DNA of 64,000 bases from assembly GCA_903915655.1 (NCBI GenBank), contig CAIWTU010000093.1, forward strand, positions 1 to 64,000. Direction: 5' to 3'. Positions 16,308 through 27,947 of this stretch are shown piece after piece. The stretch comes from an uncultured Geobacter sp. GTDB taxonomy: Bacteria > Desulfobacterota > Desulfuromonadia > Geobacterales > Geobacteraceae. The position numbers and the translations under genes were made by a program. Every line of letters starts with the position of its first letter. Within the stretch, counting starts at the first letter, position 1. A model generated the notes under the pieces. That model made no database searches, was not told the origin of the DNA, and worked only from the letters and a program-made list of their open reading frames with translations.

Positions 16308-17713
16308 TGTTCAAGCTTGAAGAAATAGTCCGGGCGACGCGCGGCACGGTAATCGGCAAGGGTGAAGGGGAGATTCGCGGGATCTCGACCGATTCACGTA
16401 CGGTTTCTGCCGATCAACTCTTCATCGCACTGAAAGGGGATCGTTTTAACGGGCATGATTTCATTCAGGCTGCAGCCGGTCGGGGGGCGCGGTTTTTTCT
16501 TGTTGAGGCTGGCTTCCACCCTGACACGACAGTGCCTCCCGGCGTTGTGATTATTACAGTTACCGATACTCTCAGGGCTTTAGGCGATCTTGCCACTTTC
16601 CATCGTTCCAGGTTTCCCCTGCCGATCGTCGCTGTTACGGGAAGTAACGGCAAGACTACCACCAAGGAGATGCTCGCGCTGATTCTGGCTTCTGCAGGGC
16701 CTGGTCTGAAAACCAGAGGTAATTTGAATAATCTGATCGGCCTCCCTCAGATGCTGTTTCAATTGAACGAAAATCACCGATGGGCGGTGCTGGAAATGGG
16801 AATGAGCGAACTGGGGGAGATCGACCGGCTGGCGGAAATAGCAAAACCTGATATCGGGATCATAACCAATGCCTTTCCTGCCCATCTGGAGACACTTGGT
16901 ACTGTCGAAGCGGTTGCGAGGGCTAAGGGCGAGCTTTTTCTTCGTCTTACCGAAGGTGGCTACGCCGTATACAACGCTGATGACCCCCTTATTTCACTTG
17001 CCCCGTCGCCTGACCTGGTTAAAAGAGTCTCTTTCGGGCTCGGGCGCGCGGACGTCAGTGCGGAAACGATACAATGTCATGGCCGGAAAGGGCAGTCCTT
17101 CAGCCTCTCTCTCCCTTCTGGAAGCGAAAAGGTCACTTTCAAGGCCTTTGGCCTGCATAATGTATATAATGCTCTTGCTGCAGCAGCCGCAGCCTTTGCC
17201 ATGGGCATACCCCCCAAGGCGATCAGGGAGGGTCTGGAGGCTTTTCTCCCCTATGATAAACGCTTTTCCCTGGAAGAACTCGGCTCTGTAACCCTTATTG
17301 ACGACAGTTACAATGCCAATCCAGCCTCGATGCGGGCGGCACTGTTAACTTTGCGTGATATCAGGGAGCAGAACCGCGGAATTGCTGTTCTGGGTGATAT
17401 GCTGGAGCTCGGAGCAGGGGGTGCCGATGCTCATCTGGAACTGGGGCGGCTGGCAGCATCATGCGTCGATCGACTGTACGTCATGGGTGAAATGGCCGCG
17501 GAAGTGGTACGTGGGGCAATAAGCGGAGGGCTTTCCCCCTCGGCGGTAGTTGCGGCGCGAAATCATGCCGAACTGCTCGCTGACCTCCTCGGTAGTACGA
17601 ACTATGGGGATTACATATTGATAAAAGGATCTCGTGGAATGCGGATGGAAGCAGTTGCTGAAGGCATCCGGAATGCGCAAAACTCATTTGTTTCGAAGGG
17701 GGCAGCAGCCTGA
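16307..17713 (+). CDS. murF: UDP-MurNAc-tripeptide:D-Ala-D-Ala ligase MurF
   Basis: Cytoplasmic Mur ligase that adds D-Ala-D-Ala. The 468-residue frame has the ATP loop TGSNGKT (111-117), and [10 protein letters not shown] near residue 330. The ATG at 16307 overlaps the murE stop by one base (TGATG), which favours coupled translation over an earlier in-frame ATG at 16271 inside murE. Confidence 0.95.
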   Translation: MFKLEEIVRATRGTVIGKGEGEIRGISTDSRTVSADQLFIALKGDRFNGHDFIQAAAGRGARFFLVEAGFHPDTTVPPGVVIITVTDTLRALGDLATFHRSRFPLPIVAVTGSNGKTTTKEMLALILASAGPGLKTRGNLNNLIGLPQMLFQLNENHRWAVLEMGMSELGEIDRLAEIAKPDIGIITNAFPAHLETLGTVEAVARAKGELFLRLTEGGYAVYNADDPLISLAPSPDLVKRVSFGLGRADVSAETIQCHGRKGQSFSLSLPSGSEKVTFKAFGLHNVYNALAAAAAAFAMGIPPKAIREGLEAFLPYDKRFSLEELGSVTLIDDSYNANPASMRAALLTLRDIREQNRGIAVLGDMLELGAGGADAHLELGRLAASCVDRLYVMGEMAAEVVRGAISGGLSPSAVVAARNHAELLADLLGSTNYGDYILIKGSRGMRMEAVAEGIRNAQNSFVSKGAAA

Positions 17714-18789
17714 TGTTGTACCATCTCTTTTATCCGCTGGCGACCAGCGTTCATTTTTTTAATGTGTTCAAATACCTGACCTTCAGGACCATTTATGCCG
17801 TTATTACGGCTCTGGTTGTGTCGTTCCTGCTCGGTCCCTGGATAATCCGGAAGCTGGAGGCAATTCAGGCAAAGCAGATTATACGGACCGATGGTCCGGA
17901 ATCTCACCTGAAAAAACAGGGCACTCCCACTATGGGAGGACTACTTATTCTGTCGGCGGTCATCATTCCGACGCTCCTCTGGGCCGATCTGGCAAACAAA
18001 TATATCTGGCTGACACTGCTCATCATCGTTTCTTTCGGATTGATAGGTTTTGTGGACGACTACCGGAAAATAGTAAAAAAGAACAGTAAAGGGTTGACAC
18101 CTCGGCAGAAAATAATTTTTCAGGCCATTATCGGGATGGCCGTCGGTCTCTTTCTTGTGAGCGTACCCGGTTTTTCTACCGAGCTTACGCTGCCGTTTTT
18201 CAAAAACATCCATCCCGATCTCGGGTTCTTCTATGTTCCGTTTGCCATGCTCGTGATCGTCGGGGCAAGCAATGCAGTCAACTTGACCGATGGTCTGGAC
18301 GGGCTGGCTATCGGACCGGTTGCTATAAATGCAGCGACCTTTATGCTCTTTACCTATATCGTCGGAAATGTAAAGCTGTCGAATTATCTGCAGATCCAGT
18401 ATGTGCCGGGTGTCGGGGAGCTGGCTGTCCTCTGCGGGGCAATGGTCGGCGCCGGACTCGGATTTCTCTGGTATAACGCATATCCCGCCGAGCTGTTCAT
18501 GGGGGATGTCGGCTCTCTTTCCCTTGGGGGTGGACTCGGAACCCTCGCCGTTATTACCAAGCAGGAAATCCTGCTGCTGATAGTTGGAGGTATCTTTGTC
18601 GTTGAAGCGCTGTCGGTTATTTTCCAGGTTGGTTCCTACAAATACCGGGGTAAGAGGATTTTTCGCATGGCGCCGATCCATCACCATTTCGAGCTGAAAG
18701 GGGTCGCGGAACCAAAGATAATAGTCCGTTTCTGGATAATAACCATTATCCTGGCGTTGGTTGCCATATCAACATTAAAGATACGATGA
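17713..18789 (+). CDS. mraY: Phospho-MurNAc-pentapeptide transferase MraY
   Basis: Inner-membrane enzyme that makes lipid I from UDP-MurNAc-pentapeptide and undecaprenyl phosphate. About ten membrane segments are visible. Signature residues are present: DDYRK (115-119), [13 protein letters not shown], and the late MAPIHHHFE loop with its His cluster. It overlaps murF by one base. Confidence 0.96.
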   Translation: MLYHLFYPLATSVHFFNVFKYLTFRTIYAVITALVVSFLLGPWIIRKLEAIQAKQIIRTDGPESHLKKQGTPTMGGLLILSAVIIPTLLWADLANKYIWLTLLIIVSFGLIGFVDDYRKIVKKNSKGLTPRQKIIFQAIIGMAVGLFLVSVPGFSTELTLPFFKNIHPDLGFFYVPFAMLVIVGASNAVNLTDGLDGLAIGPVAINAATFMLFTYIVGNVKLSNYLQIQYVPGVGELAVLCGAMVGAGLGFLWYNAYPAELFMGDVGSLSLGGGLGTLAVITKQEILLLIVGGIFVVEALSVIFQVGSYKYRGKRIFRMAPIHHHFELKGVAEPKIIVRFWIITIILALVAISTLKIR

Positions 18790-18855
18790 AAAGCGTTGAA
18801 CCGATTTCCCATTAACGCTTGAGCGAGTACCTGTCAATAAACATCATTTCGCAAA

Positions 18856-18879
18856 CTCCCCCTTGACCCGAGGGGGGAG
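18856..18879 (+). other. GC-rich hairpin in the mraY-murD gap
   Basis: Arms ctccccc (18856-18862) and ggggggag (18872-18879) enclose loop ttgacccga. The next bases (ggaattgaattg) are not a T-tract, so it is not a standard terminator. It may be a pause, processing or mRNA-stability element within the largest gap in the cluster (160 bases). Confidence 0.5.
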
Positions 18880-18949
18880 GGAATTGAATTGAGTACGGAT
18901 TTTAGGATTACAGGTTACTAAACTGACACTTTGCAGATGAAGGGAACAG

Positions 18950-20311
18950 ATGGAGCTTAAAGATAAAAAAATATTGGTAGTGGGTTTGGCGCGCACCGGT
19001 GTTGCTGTTGCCCGTTTTCTGGCGGAGCAGGGAGCGCTGGTAACCGTTACCGATATGAAAGGAAGCGCACTCCTCGGCCCGTACCTGCAGAAACTGGCGG
19101 ATATGGAGAAAATAGTTTATGAACTTGGCTACCATGAAGAGGCTACATTTATAGGCGCCGATATGGTAGTCATGAGCCCAGGTGTGCCGATGGAGATCCC
19201 TCCCGTCAGGCTGGCACGCGAAGCCGGATGCCCCGTTTTAAGCGAGATCGAACTGGCCAGTATTTTTATAGATGTCCCGGTCGCAGCCATTACCGGAACC
19301 AATGGCAAGACCACAACCACCACTCTGGCTGGTGAAATTTTCAAGAGTTGCGGCTTCAAGACTTTCGTTGGCGGCAATATCGGCAAACCTCTTATCGACC
19401 TGGTTACTTCCGGGGAGAGAGTCGATCTGGCAGTGGCCGAGATCAGTTCTTTCCAGCTGGAGGGGATTTCCAGCTTTTGCCCCAAGGTGGCGGTCCTCCT
19501 TAATCTTACTGAGGATCATCTTGACCGATATGAAAGTTTTCAGGAATACATCAACGCCAAGGCGCGAATATTTGAGAACCAGACTACGGAGGATTTTGCC
19601 GTCCTGAATATGGATGATCCGCTCGTTGCGACGTATGCCGCGAGTCTCAAGGCGCGCGTTGTTCCGATGAGCAGGTTGAGGGAGCTGGACCAGGGAATCT
19701 TCCATCGGGACGGCTGCATAACCTTTATCTCGGAGGGGAGGACCGAGCGTTTTCCCACCGACGCCTATAAGCTGCGGGGAGTTCACAACATAGAAAACAT
19801 CATGGCGGCGCTGGCTGTGGCCCTCTTGATGGGATGTGATGCGGGAAAGGCGGCGGGGGCGGTAGAACGTTTTTCAGCTCTGCGCCACAGGATGGAACTC
19901 GTCAGGGTTCTGAATGATGTCGCCTACTATAACGACAGCAAAGGGACCAATGTCGGCAGCGTGGTCAAGTCGCTGGAGAGCTTTGCCGGTAAAGTGACTC
20001 TAATTGCCGGGGGGAAAGACAAGGGGGGCGAGTATGCCCCGCTGGCGGACCTGGTAAAAAACCGGGTGAGTCATCTGATTCTCCTGGGCGAGGCGCGGCA
20101 GAGGATTTACTCGGCGCTCGGTAACCTGACCGAGACCTGTATGGTTGGCTCCCTGGAAGAAGCGGTTGCCAGGGCAGGGGAAGTGACCGAGCCTGGCGGC
20201 GTGGTGCTTTTCTCTCCCGCCTGTTCCAGTTTTGATATGTTCAGGAATTATGAAGAACGCGGTGACCTCTTTGCCACACTGGTTGATGCGCTTCCAGGGT
20301 CTGTGCAATGA
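18950..20311 (+). CDS. murD: UDP-MurNAc-L-Ala:D-Glu ligase MurD
   Basis: Cytoplasmic Mur ligase adding D-glutamate. The 453-residue protein has a Rossmann-type N-terminal domain ([15 protein letters not shown]), the ATP loop GTNGKT (about 116-121) and the C-terminal YNDSKGTN motif near 325. The stop overlaps the ftsW ATG by four bases. Confidence 0.95.
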   Translation: MELKDKKILVVGLARTGVAVARFLAEQGALVTVTDMKGSALLGPYLQKLADMEKIVYELGYHEEATFIGADMVVMSPGVPMEIPPVRLAREAGCPVLSEIELASIFIDVPVAAITGTNGKTTTTTLAGEIFKSCGFKTFVGGNIGKPLIDLVTSGERVDLAVAEISSFQLEGISSFCPKVAVLLNLTEDHLDRYESFQEYINAKARIFENQTTEDFAVLNMDDPLVATYAASLKARVVPMSRLRELDQGIFHRDGCITFISEGRTERFPTDAYKLRGVHNIENIMAALAVALLMGCDAGKAAGAVERFSALRHRMELVRVLNDVAYYNDSKGTNVGSVVKSLESFAGKVTLIAGGKDKGGEYAPLADLVKNRVSHLILLGEARQRIYSALGNLTETCMVGSLEEAVARAGEVTEPGGVVLFSPACSSFDMFRNYEERGDLFATLVDALPGSVQ

Positions 20312-21411
20312 AAAAAGCCGAGGGTTACGACCTGATAATAGTGCTTATGGTGGTAGCTCTGACCTGTTTTGGAGTCGTGATGGTTTACTCAGCTTCCTCA
20401 ATCATGGCCACAAAAAAATTCCACGACGGATTCTATTTTCTGAAGCGCCAGGGAATCTATGCCCTGCTCGGTTTCGGAGCTATGGCGGTCGCCATGAGGA
20501 TAGACTATCATTTCTGGAAAAAGGCGGCGATTCCGATACTCCTTGCCTGTCTCGGCCTTCTCGTCCTGGTGCTGATACCCGGTATCGGCGGCAGTGCCGG
20601 TGGCTCTTCGCGCTGGTTACGCCTCCCCGGGTTTTCCTTTCAGCCTTCCGAGATGGCCAAGATTGCCTTTATAATGTACATGGCCTTTTCTCTGGATAAA
20701 AAACAGGACAAGGTACGGTTCTTTTCCACCGGATTTCTCCCCTATATGGTTGTGCTGGCAGTCATGCTTCTCCTCCTGTTGAAGCAGCCGGATCTCGGGT
20801 CGTCCCTGACACTCGGCTGCGTCGCCATGGTGATGCTGTTTGCCGCCGGGACCAGGCTGAGCTATATTCTCTCGATGCTCCTACTAGCGCTTCCATTCCT
20901 TTACTATGCCATTATGCATGTGGATTACCGGCGCCGGCGAATAATGGCCTTTCTCAACCCCTGGGAAGATCCGAGCAACACCGGATTCCAGATAATCCAG
21001 TCGTGGATCGCGGTCGGGACCGGAGGGGTTTTTGGCCAGGGTCTTGGTGAGGGGAAGCAGAAGCTATTCTATCTTCCCGAAGCGCATACGGACTTCATCT
21101 TTTCCGTGGTTGGCGAGGAACTAGGTTTCATCGGAGTTATGGTTATTGTTGCAATGTTTTTTCTTCTCATACAGAGGGGGATTCGCGTGGCGCTCTACGC
21201 GGAGGATAATTTCGGCAGGTCGCTCGCCTTTGGTATTTCCACCCTGGTTGGCCTGGAGGCTTTTGTCAATATTGCTGTTGTTACCGGAATCTTTCCTACA
21301 AAAGGGCTGGCACTGCCGTTTATCAGTTACGGCGGCAGTTCCCTGATAATAACCCTGTTCGCTGTCGGAATCCTGCTGAATATATCCTCGCGGGTCCGGG
21401 TGTTGTCATGA
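20308..21411 (+). CDS. ftsW: SEDS septal peptidoglycan polymerase FtsW
   Basis: Inner-membrane glycan polymerase that works with the FtsI transpeptidase at the septum. Ten hydrophobic segments fit the SEDS fold. Typical motifs are [19 protein letters not shown] in the large periplasmic loop and the closing FISYGGSS. At 367 residues it has short tails. It overlaps both murD and murG by four bases (ATGA). Confidence 0.95.
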   Translation: MKKAEGYDLIIVLMVVALTCFGVVMVYSASSIMATKKFHDGFYFLKRQGIYALLGFGAMAVAMRIDYHFWKKAAIPILLACLGLLVLVLIPGIGGSAGGSSRWLRLPGFSFQPSEMAKIAFIMYMAFSLDKKQDKVRFFSTGFLPYMVVLAVMLLLLLKQPDLGSSLTLGCVAMVMLFAAGTRLSYILSMLLLALPFLYYAIMHVDYRRRRIMAFLNPWEDPSNTGFQIIQSWIAVGTGGVFGQGLGEGKQKLFYLPEAHTDFIFSVVGEELGFIGVMVIVAMFFLLIQRGIRVALYAEDNFGRSLAFGISTLVGLEAFVNIAVVTGIFPTKGLALPFISYGGSSLIITLFAVGILLNISSRVRVLS

Positions 21412-22484
21412 GACTTATGGTTGCCGGCGGAGGTACTGGTGGGCATCTTTTCCCCGGCATTGCGGTGGCCGAGGAGTTTCTTTCCAGAGATGCCTCTAAT
21501 GAGGTTATCTTTGTCGGTACGGAGTACGGTATCGAGGCAAGGGTCCTTCCCCTGCTCGGTTTTCAGCTGGAGTGCATTGCCACTATCGGGATGCGGGGTA
21601 AAAGCAGGCTTTCACAGATGAAAGGGGCGTTCTTGCTGTTGAAGAGCTATTTCCAGTCAAAGAGAATTTTAGAGAGATTCCGGCCCGATGTTGTGCTGGG
21701 AGTGGGAGGCTATGCGTCAGGACCCTTGATGGTGGCGGCCAGACGCTTTCCCTGCAAACGCTTCATTCATGAACAGAATGCCGTGCCCGGTTTTACCAAT
21801 AAAAGACTGGCCGGTTTTGTCGATAGGGTTTTCCTGTCACTTGAAGAGTCGATCCGGTTTTTCCCATCGGATAAAGCCCTCCTCGCCGGCAATCCGCTCC
21901 GCAAGGAGATACTGCAGGAAGTGGGCCGGGAACGGACGGGGCAAAAATCGGCGGCTGTTTTCAATCTGCTCGTTTTCGGGGGGAGCGCCGGAGCACACAG
22001 TATCAACATGGCCCTTATTGAGGCGTTGCCGTTGTTGCGCGAAGTAAAGGATCGACTGGTGATAGTTCACCAGACCGGTGACAAGGATCTTGAAGAGGTT
22101 TCAGCGGCGTATCTGAAGGAAGGATTTACATCGGACGCCTATCCGTTCATTCATAACATGGCTGATGCCTATAGCCAGGCCGACCTGGTCATCTGTCGGG
22201 CAGGGGCAACCACCATTGCGGAGGTGACCGCCTGCGGCAAGGCTTGCCTCTTCATTCCCTTTCCCTTTGCGGTCGATGACCACCAGCGGAAAAATGCCAC
22301 TGCGCTGGTTGAAAAGGGGGCAGCCTTCATGCTCCTGAACAGAGAACTGAGCGGAGAACGACTGGCGGGTATACTGCTCGAACTTATTGCAGACCCGGAC
22401 AGGCTGAAAATCACCGGCAAGCGCGCCGGGGAGCTGGCTCGACCGGATGCGGCAAAGGTTATTGTTGATGCGATGCTGGAATAA
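21408..22484 (+). CDS. murG: Lipid II synthase (GlcNAc transferase) MurG
   Basis: Peripheral inner-membrane GT28 enzyme that adds GlcNAc to lipid I. The N-terminal GGGTGGHLFPGIAVAEE loop and the C-terminal UDP-binding CRAGATTIAEVTACGK segment are both present. At 358 residues the length is normal. Confidence 0.95.
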   Translation: MRLMVAGGGTGGHLFPGIAVAEEFLSRDASNEVIFVGTEYGIEARVLPLLGFQLECIATIGMRGKSRLSQMKGAFLLLKSYFQSKRILERFRPDVVLGVGGYASGPLMVAARRFPCKRFIHEQNAVPGFTNKRLAGFVDRVFLSLEESIRFFPSDKALLAGNPLRKEILQEVGRERTGQKSAAVFNLLVFGGSAGAHSINMALIEALPLLREVKDRLVIVHQTGDKDLEEVSAAYLKEGFTSDAYPFIHNMADAYSQADLVICRAGATTIAEVTACGKACLFIPFPFAVDDHQRKNATALVEKGAAFMLLNRELSGERLAGILLELIADPDRLKITGKRAGELARPDAAKVIVDAMLE

Positions 22485-22541
22485 AGAGAGGCAGCAGGTA
22501 AAGAGTATCGAAAGAGTCCGAATTTTTAAAAAGAAGGTTTT

Positions 22542-23918
22542 ATGTACGGGAAAATAGAAAAAATACATTTTGTGGGTATCGGTGGTATTGGTATGAGCGG
22601 TATTGCCGAGGTACTGCTGAACCTCGGTTATAAGGTTTCCGGTTCGGACCTGCGCGGCTCTGAAATCACCGGGCGTCTTGCACAACTGGGCGCCGAGATA
22701 TTTTGCGGCCATGCCAGGGAAAATGTGTCTGATTCCGATGTCGTTGTGATTTCGAGTGCGGTGCGGGAAGACAACCCTGAAGTGGTGGCGGCGAAGGAAC
22801 GTCTCGTGCCGGTTATACCACGGGCGGAGATGCTGGCAGAACTTATGCGGATGAAATTCGGTATTGCGATTGCCGGTACCCATGGCAAGACGACGACTAC
22901 TTCCATGATTTCCACAGTTCTGGGCCATGCCGGTATAGACCCTACCATAGTGATCGGCGGGAGGCTTAATTCTATCGGGAGTAATGCCAGGCTTGGACAG
23001 GGAAAGTTTCTGGTGGCCGAAGCAGATGAATCTGACGGTTCTTTCCTCAAACTTTCACCTACCATTGCCGTGGTTACCAACATAGATGCAGATCACCTTG
23101 ACTTTTACAGTGGTATCGACCAGATTAAGGCGACCTTCGTCGAGTTCATCAATAAGGTGCCTTTCTACGGTCTTGCCGTGCTATGTCTGGACAACGGAAA
23201 TATTGCTGATATCCTCCCGCTTGTAAAAAAGCGGTTTGTTACCTATGGCATGAGTTCGCAGACCGACTTCCGAGCGAGCGAAATCAGGATGTCAGGGTTT
23301 ACCTCCTCGTTTGTAACCCATTTCAGAGGAGAACGTTTGGGGGAGATAACCTTCAGCATGCCGGGTGTCCATAACGTTCTCAATGCGCTTGCTACGGTTG
23401 CCGTTGCCATGGAATTGAATATACCTTTCAGTACCATTCAAGAGGGATTCAAAGGTTTTGGCGGTGTGGGGCGACGCTTCCAGGTTAAGGGTGAGGCTTG
23501 CGGGATTATGGTGGTTGACGATTACGGGCATCATCCGACGGAAATCAAGGCTACTCTGGCCGCAGCCAAGGGGGGATGGACCCGACGTCTAGTGGTGGTA
23601 TTTCAGCCCCATCGCTATACCCGGACCAAAGAACTGTTTGACGAGTTCGTCAAGGCATTTTACGATGCAGACATCCTTATCCTGACCGATATCTACTCGG
23701 CAGGAGAAGAGCCGATAGCTGGAGCTACCGCAGAAGCGCTCTACCGGAGTTTAAAAATGCACGGCCAGAAAGATGTCACCTATATTGCCGATAGAAACGC
23801 TGTCAACGATCATCTGCTGCAGATCCTTAAACCGGAGGACACAGTTCTTACCCTTGGCGCCGGGAATATCTGGCAGATCGGAGAGTCCCTCCTGCAGAGG
23901 CTAGGGGAAGATCTTTGA
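22542..23918 (+). CDS. murC: UDP-MurNAc:L-alanine ligase MurC
   Basis: First of the cytoplasmic Mur ligases, adding L-Ala. The dinucleotide-like loop GIGGIGMSG (about 12-20), the ATP loop GTHGKTTTT (112-120) and the DDYGHHPTE motif near 325 are typical of MurC. A ribosome site (aagaagg) precedes the ATG. The gap of 57 bases after murG holds no clear terminator. Confidence 0.95.
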   Translation: MYGKIEKIHFVGIGGIGMSGIAEVLLNLGYKVSGSDLRGSEITGRLAQLGAEIFCGHARENVSDSDVVVISSAVREDNPEVVAAKERLVPVIPRAEMLAELMRMKFGIAIAGTHGKTTTTSMISTVLGHAGIDPTIVIGGRLNSIGSNARLGQGKFLVAEADESDGSFLKLSPTIAVVTNIDADHLDFYSGIDQIKATFVEFINKVPFYGLAVLCLDNGNIADILPLVKKRFVTYGMSSQTDFRASEIRMSGFTSSFVTHFRGERLGEITFSMPGVHNVLNALATVAVAMELNIPFSTIQEGFKGFGGVGRRFQVKGEACGIMVVDDYGHHPTEIKATLAAAKGGWTRRLVVVFQPHRYTRTKELFDEFVKAFYDADILILTDIYSAGEEPIAGATAEALYRSLKMHGQKDVTYIADRNAVNDHLLQILKPEDTVLTLGAGNIWQIGESLLQRLGEDL

Positions 23919-24817
23919 AAGGGGAATTATTGGCTCAACTCGGCAGGGAGATGAGGGGGACGCTCCTTTTTGATGAACCGATGGCCCTCCATACAGCGCT
24001 GAAGGTAGGAGGGCCAGCTGACTATTTTGCCGTGCCGGCAGATTTGGCCGAGTTGCAGCGACTGGTTACCGTCCTTGTTGCCAGCGACATCCCATATCTG
24101 CTGATAGGTGGCGGTTATAATCTCCTGGTCAGGGACGGAGGATTCAGAGGGGTTGTAATCTCCTTGGAAGCATTGTGCAGTATCGATTCTACAGGTGATA
24201 GCCTCATAATTGCAGGGGCCGGGGCGAGTAACCGGGCTCTTGCGGACTATGCCTTGAAACACTCTCTCTCCGGGATCGAATTTCTTGCCGGCATACCGGG
24301 CAGCCTGGGAGGGGCCGTTGCCATGAATGCGGGCGCAGGGGGGGAGGCGATCGCTGACAGGCTGGAGATGCTGACCACCCTGGATAACGGTGCGGTTACC
24401 GTCACAAGTAAAGAAAAGCTCTGTTTTGGATACCGTTTTCTGCAGCTTGACCCTGGAGAGATAATAATCGGCGCCTCCTTACGGCTGGAACCGGGGAGTC
24501 GGAGCGAGATTGCGGTGAATATCGAGGCGTTTATGGACCAGCGCCGGTCCAGTCAGCAGGTGGGCTATCCCAGTGCCGGTTCGTTCTTCAAGAATCCACC
24601 AGGGAAGGGTGCCTGGCGACTTATAGACGAGGCCGGGCTCAGGGGATATCGTGTCGGAGGGGCGCAGGTATCCGAAGTGCATGCCAATTTCCTGGTCAAC
24701 CGGGGTGGCGCGAAGGCTGCCGATTTTATTGCCGTGGCTGACTACATAAAGCAGGTGGTATGGAAAGAGGCAGCTGTCCTGCTGGAAGAAGAAGTGAAGA
24801 TAGTGGGAGAAAACTAA
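23915..24817 (+). CDS. murB: UDP-N-acetylenolpyruvoylglucosamine reductase MurB
   Basis: FAD- and NADPH-dependent enzyme that makes UDP-MurNAc. FAD-binding segments GGGYNLLV and [16 protein letters not shown] are present, as is [11 protein letters not shown] with the proton-donating Ser. The 300-residue length fits the shorter type II MurB. The TTG start overlaps the murC TGA by four bases (TTGA); the next start codons would cut the conserved N-terminus. Confidence 0.94.
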   Translation: MKGELLAQLGREMRGTLLFDEPMALHTALKVGGPADYFAVPADLAELQRLVTVLVASDIPYLLIGGGYNLLVRDGGFRGVVISLEALCSIDSTGDSLIIAGAGASNRALADYALKHSLSGIEFLAGIPGSLGGAVAMNAGAGGEAIADRLEMLTTLDNGAVTVTSKEKLCFGYRFLQLDPGEIIIGASLRLEPGSRSEIAVNIEAFMDQRRSSQQVGYPSAGSFFKNPPGKGAWRLIDEAGLRGYRVGGAQVSEVHANFLVNRGGAKAADFIAVADYIKQVVWKEAAVLLEEEVKIVGEN

Positions 24818-24866
24818 TTCTGCAGGGGCCGGGCGGACGAGCCCATCCGGAAACGGTATACTAAAG

Positions 24867-25799
24867 ATGACAAGAGAACAACTGAAAACCGGGAAAATCG
24901 CTGTCCTTTACGGGGGCCTTTCAGCGGAGCGCGAGGTCTCCCTGAAAAGCGGCGCAGCGGTACATGAGGCGCTCCTTGCCAGGGGATACAGTGTCGTAGC
25001 CATCGATGTGGGGCGGGATATTTCCGAGCTGCTGATCCGTGAACGGGTGGACTTTGCATTTGTTGCCCTCCACGGTCGCTATGGCGAGGATGGAACCATA
25101 CAGGGACTTCTCGAGCTGATGGGAATTCCCTATACCGGCTCAGGGGTTTTGGCCAGCGCATTGGCCATGCATAAGATCCATGCCAAAGTCGCATTCCAGG
25201 CTGCCGGACTGCAGGTGGCCCCCTATGCTGTCTTGCGGAGAGGGGAAAAACTGGATCTGGGATCCCTCGAATTTCCCTTGCCGATAGTTGTGAAGCCTTC
25301 CCAGGAGGGCTCTTCGGTCGGGGTAACTATTGTCAGGGTCTCCGATCGGATCGAATCAGCCCTGGAGCTTGCCTTTGCCTATGACAGGGAGATCCTTCTG
25401 GAACAGTTCATCCCGGCGCGAGAAATCCAGATTGGAATTCTTGCCGATAGAGCGCTTGGGGCAATTGAGATAGTCCCGGGTAATGAGTTCTATGACTTTG
25501 AAGCAAAGTATACGCCAGGGATGGCGGAGCACATTTATCCTGCCCGATTGCCTGAAAAGTTATACCGTAAGGCATTGGAAACAGGGCTTGCAGCGCATTG
25601 CGCCCTTGGCTGTTCCGATTACAGCAGGGTTGACCTGCTGGTTACGGAAGAGGGTGATTGCTATCTGCTTGAGGTCAATACCCTGCCGGGTATGACGGCG
25701 ACGAGTCTCCTCCCGGAAATAGCGCAGGGTTCAGGAATCGGATTTGAGGAACTGGTTGAGAAAATTCTGCTTTCCGCTTCGCTGAAGATTGGGAATTAA
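24867..25799 (+). CDS. ddl: D-alanine:D-alanine ligase Ddl
   Basis: Cytoplasmic ATP-grasp enzyme that makes D-Ala-D-Ala for MurF. Visible motifs are [13 protein letters not shown] at the N-terminus, [24 protein letters not shown] and the closing [15 protein letters not shown]. At 310 residues it is the DdlB size. It lies between murB and ftsQ, the usual order. Confidence 0.95.
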   Translation: MTREQLKTGKIAVLYGGLSAEREVSLKSGAAVHEALLARGYSVVAIDVGRDISELLIRERVDFAFVALHGRYGEDGTIQGLLELMGIPYTGSGVLASALAMHKIHAKVAFQAAGLQVAPYAVLRRGEKLDLGSLEFPLPIVVKPSQEGSSVGVTIVRVSDRIESALELAFAYDREILLEQFIPAREIQIGILADRALGAIEIVPGNEFYDFEAKYTPGMAEHIYPARLPEKLYRKALETGLAAHCALGCSDYSRVDLLVTEEGDCYLLEVNTLPGMTATSLLPEIAQGSGIGFEELVEKILLSASLKIGN

Positions 25800-25825
25800 T
25801 TAAAACGGTTAACCGTTGGGGCGCC

Positions 25826-26653
25826 ATGCGAGACCTAAGTTGCTCGAAACAGAAACTGAAAAACAGAAACCGGCCGAAAAAACAGAAAAAGACACGTAAG
25901 CCGATTAATTATCGCAGCATCCTCAGGAGGTCTGCCCGTATTGTCGGGGGTTTCATTCTCCTCTCAATCGTCATGGTGGTCTGCTATGAGGCGTATGCCA
26001 TCCTGTCGGGGATGACATTTTTTCAACTGGAGCGGATAGAAGTTGTCAATATACACCGGCTCAAACGTAATGATGTCGTAGCCCTGACAGGGGTTAAGCC
26101 TGGAGACCCGATGTTGCGCCTTGATTTGCGCCGGATTGCCGAACAGGTGAAAAAAAACCCCTGGATTGAAAAGGTCCAGGTGCGGCGCAATTTCCCGCAC
26201 ACATTGACGTTGGAGATCACGGAGTGGAGACCGGTAGCGGTTGCCAATATGGGGTACATCTATTATCTGGACAAAAAGGGTGAACTATTCAAACCGCTTA
26301 CCGAAGGAGATGATTTGGACTTTCCTGTTGTAACCGGTCTGGGTGAAGAGGATTTGGCAAAGGATCCCGCTGGAAGCAAGGCGATGTTGAAGACGGCATT
26401 AGCCCTCACTGACATCCTCAGGGGAGGAGCGGTTTTCAAGCTCGAGGATATTTCCGAGATACATATAGATAAAGGTTACGGCTATACCCTTTTTACCGCT
26501 GAGGGTGGAATTCCGGTAAAACTGGGCAATGACGGCTTTGTCGAAAAGCTTGCACGGCTTTCACGAATATACAAGGATCTTTCAGTGCAGCTGCCGATCC
26601 TGGAGTACATTGATCTTAATTACAACGATAAAATTGTGGTGAAAAAGGTTTGA
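25826..26653 (+). CDS. ftsQ: Cell division protein FtsQ
   Basis: A 275-residue bitopic divisome protein: a very basic cytoplasmic tail (about 1-38), one membrane helix (about 43-65), then the periplasmic POTRA domain (about 70-140, with RLKRNDVVALTGVKPGDP) and the FtsQ beta domain. It links FtsL/FtsB to FtsA and FtsZ. The ATG at 25826 follows ddl by 26 bases. Confidence 0.92.
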   Translation: MRDLSCSKQKLKNRNRPKKQKKTRKPINYRSILRRSARIVGGFILLSIVMVVCYEAYAILSGMTFFQLERIEVVNIHRLKRNDVVALTGVKPGDPMLRLDLRRIAEQVKKNPWIEKVQVRRNFPHTLTLEITEWRPVAVANMGYIYYLDKKGELFKPLTEGDDLDFPVVTGLGEEDLAKDPAGSKAMLKTALALTDILRGGAVFKLEDISEIHIDKGYGYTLFTAEGGIPVKLGNDGFVEKLARLSRIYKDLSVQLPILEYIDLNYNDKIVVKKV

Positions 26654-26669
26654 ATAAGAAGGGGGGATT

Positions 26670-27908
26670 ATGTCCAGTAAGAGGGAAAATCTGATTGTAG
26701 GCCTCGATATAGGTACTACAAAGATATGCGCCATCGTAGGAAATGTTACCGAAGACGGAGTTGACATTGTTGGTATCGGGTCCAGTCCGTCACGGGGGTT
26801 GCGAAAAGGGGTCGTAATCAATATCGAGACCACTGTTGCCTCCATCAAAAAGGCGGTGGAGGAAGCTGAGCTGATGGCCGGTTGCGAGATTAAATCGGTC
26901 TATGCGGGAATAGCCGGAGGTCACATCAAGGGGTTCAACTCCCAGGGGATTATCGCTATCAAAAACCGCGAAGTCTCGACTGAAGATGTGCGCAGGGTTA
27001 TCGATGCAGCAAAGGCGATAGCAATTCCGATGGACAGGGAGGTAATCCATATCCTACCCCAGGAATTCATCATCGACGACCAGGACGGTATCCGCGAACC
27101 TCTCGGCATGAGCGGAGTCCGGCTGGAGGCCAAGGTGCACATCGTTACCGGCGCCGTGGCAAGCGCCCAGAATATAATCAAGTCCTGCAACCGGGCAGGC
27201 CTTGATGTTGCGGACATAGTCCTGGAGCAACTCGCCTCGTCCGAGGCGGTTATCTCCCCCGAAGAGAAGGAAATCGGAGTGGCGCTGGTTGACATTGGCG
27301 GGGGAACAACTGACATTGCTATCTTTGTGGATGGCGCGATCAAGCATACCTCGGTGCTCTCACTGGGCGGTAACCATCTGACCAACGACATTGCAGTGGG
27401 GTTGCGTACTCCCATGGCGGAGGCGGAAAAGATCAAGCAAAAATATGGCTGCTGCTTTGCCTCTCTTGTGGGGAAGGATGAAACCATCGAGGTGCCCAGC
27501 GTCGGCGGCAGGAAACCGCGGGTCCTTTCACGACAACTTCTTGCTGAAATACTCGAGCCACGGATGGAAGAGATCTTTACACTGGTGAACCGCGAGATTG
27601 TAAAGTCCGGTTATGAAGACCGAATTGCCTCAGGTGTGGTAATCACCGGTGGCACTTCTATCCTTGAGGGGTCGCCCGAACTGGCCGAGCAGATATTTAA
27701 CCTGCCGGTTCGCAGGGGGTTGCCGCAAAACCTGGGAGGACTTGTCGATGTGGTCAATTCACCGGTATATGCGACCGGGGTGGGGCTCGTGGTTTACGGG
27801 AGCAAAAATATCGGTGTACGGGAATTATTCCCTGCGGCGCAGACGGATGAAAACGGATTCCGCAGGATAACCAGAAGAATGAAGGAATGGTTTGGCGAGT
27901 TTTTTTGA
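26670..27908 (+). CDS. ftsA: Cell division protein FtsA
   Basis: Actin-like ATPase that tethers FtsZ to the membrane. The 412-residue protein has the phosphate loop GLDIGTTKICAIVG, the second phosphate motif VDIGGGTTDIA, and the 1C subdomain in the first third. The end (TRRMKEWFGEFF) is the amphipathic membrane-targeting helix. A good ribosome site (aagggggg) precedes the ATG. Confidence 0.96.
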   Translation: MSSKRENLIVGLDIGTTKICAIVGNVTEDGVDIVGIGSSPSRGLRKGVVINIETTVASIKKAVEEAELMAGCEIKSVYAGIAGGHIKGFNSQGIIAIKNREVSTEDVRRVIDAAKAIAIPMDREVIHILPQEFIIDDQDGIREPLGMSGVRLEAKVHIVTGAVASAQNIIKSCNRAGLDVADIVLEQLASSEAVISPEEKEIGVALVDIGGGTTDIAIFVDGAIKHTSVLSLGGNHLTNDIAVGLRTPMAEAEKIKQKYGCCFASLVGKDETIEVPSVGGRKPRVLSRQLLAEILEPRMEEIFTLVNREIVKSGYEDRIASGVVITGGTSILEGSPELAEQIFNLPVRRGLPQNLGGLVDVVNSPVYATGVGLVVYGSKNIGVRELFPAAQTDENGFRRITRRMKEWFGEFF

Positions 27909-27947
27909 CAGTTATTTTATGAGCGGTTAACAAAAAGGGGGTATTAC

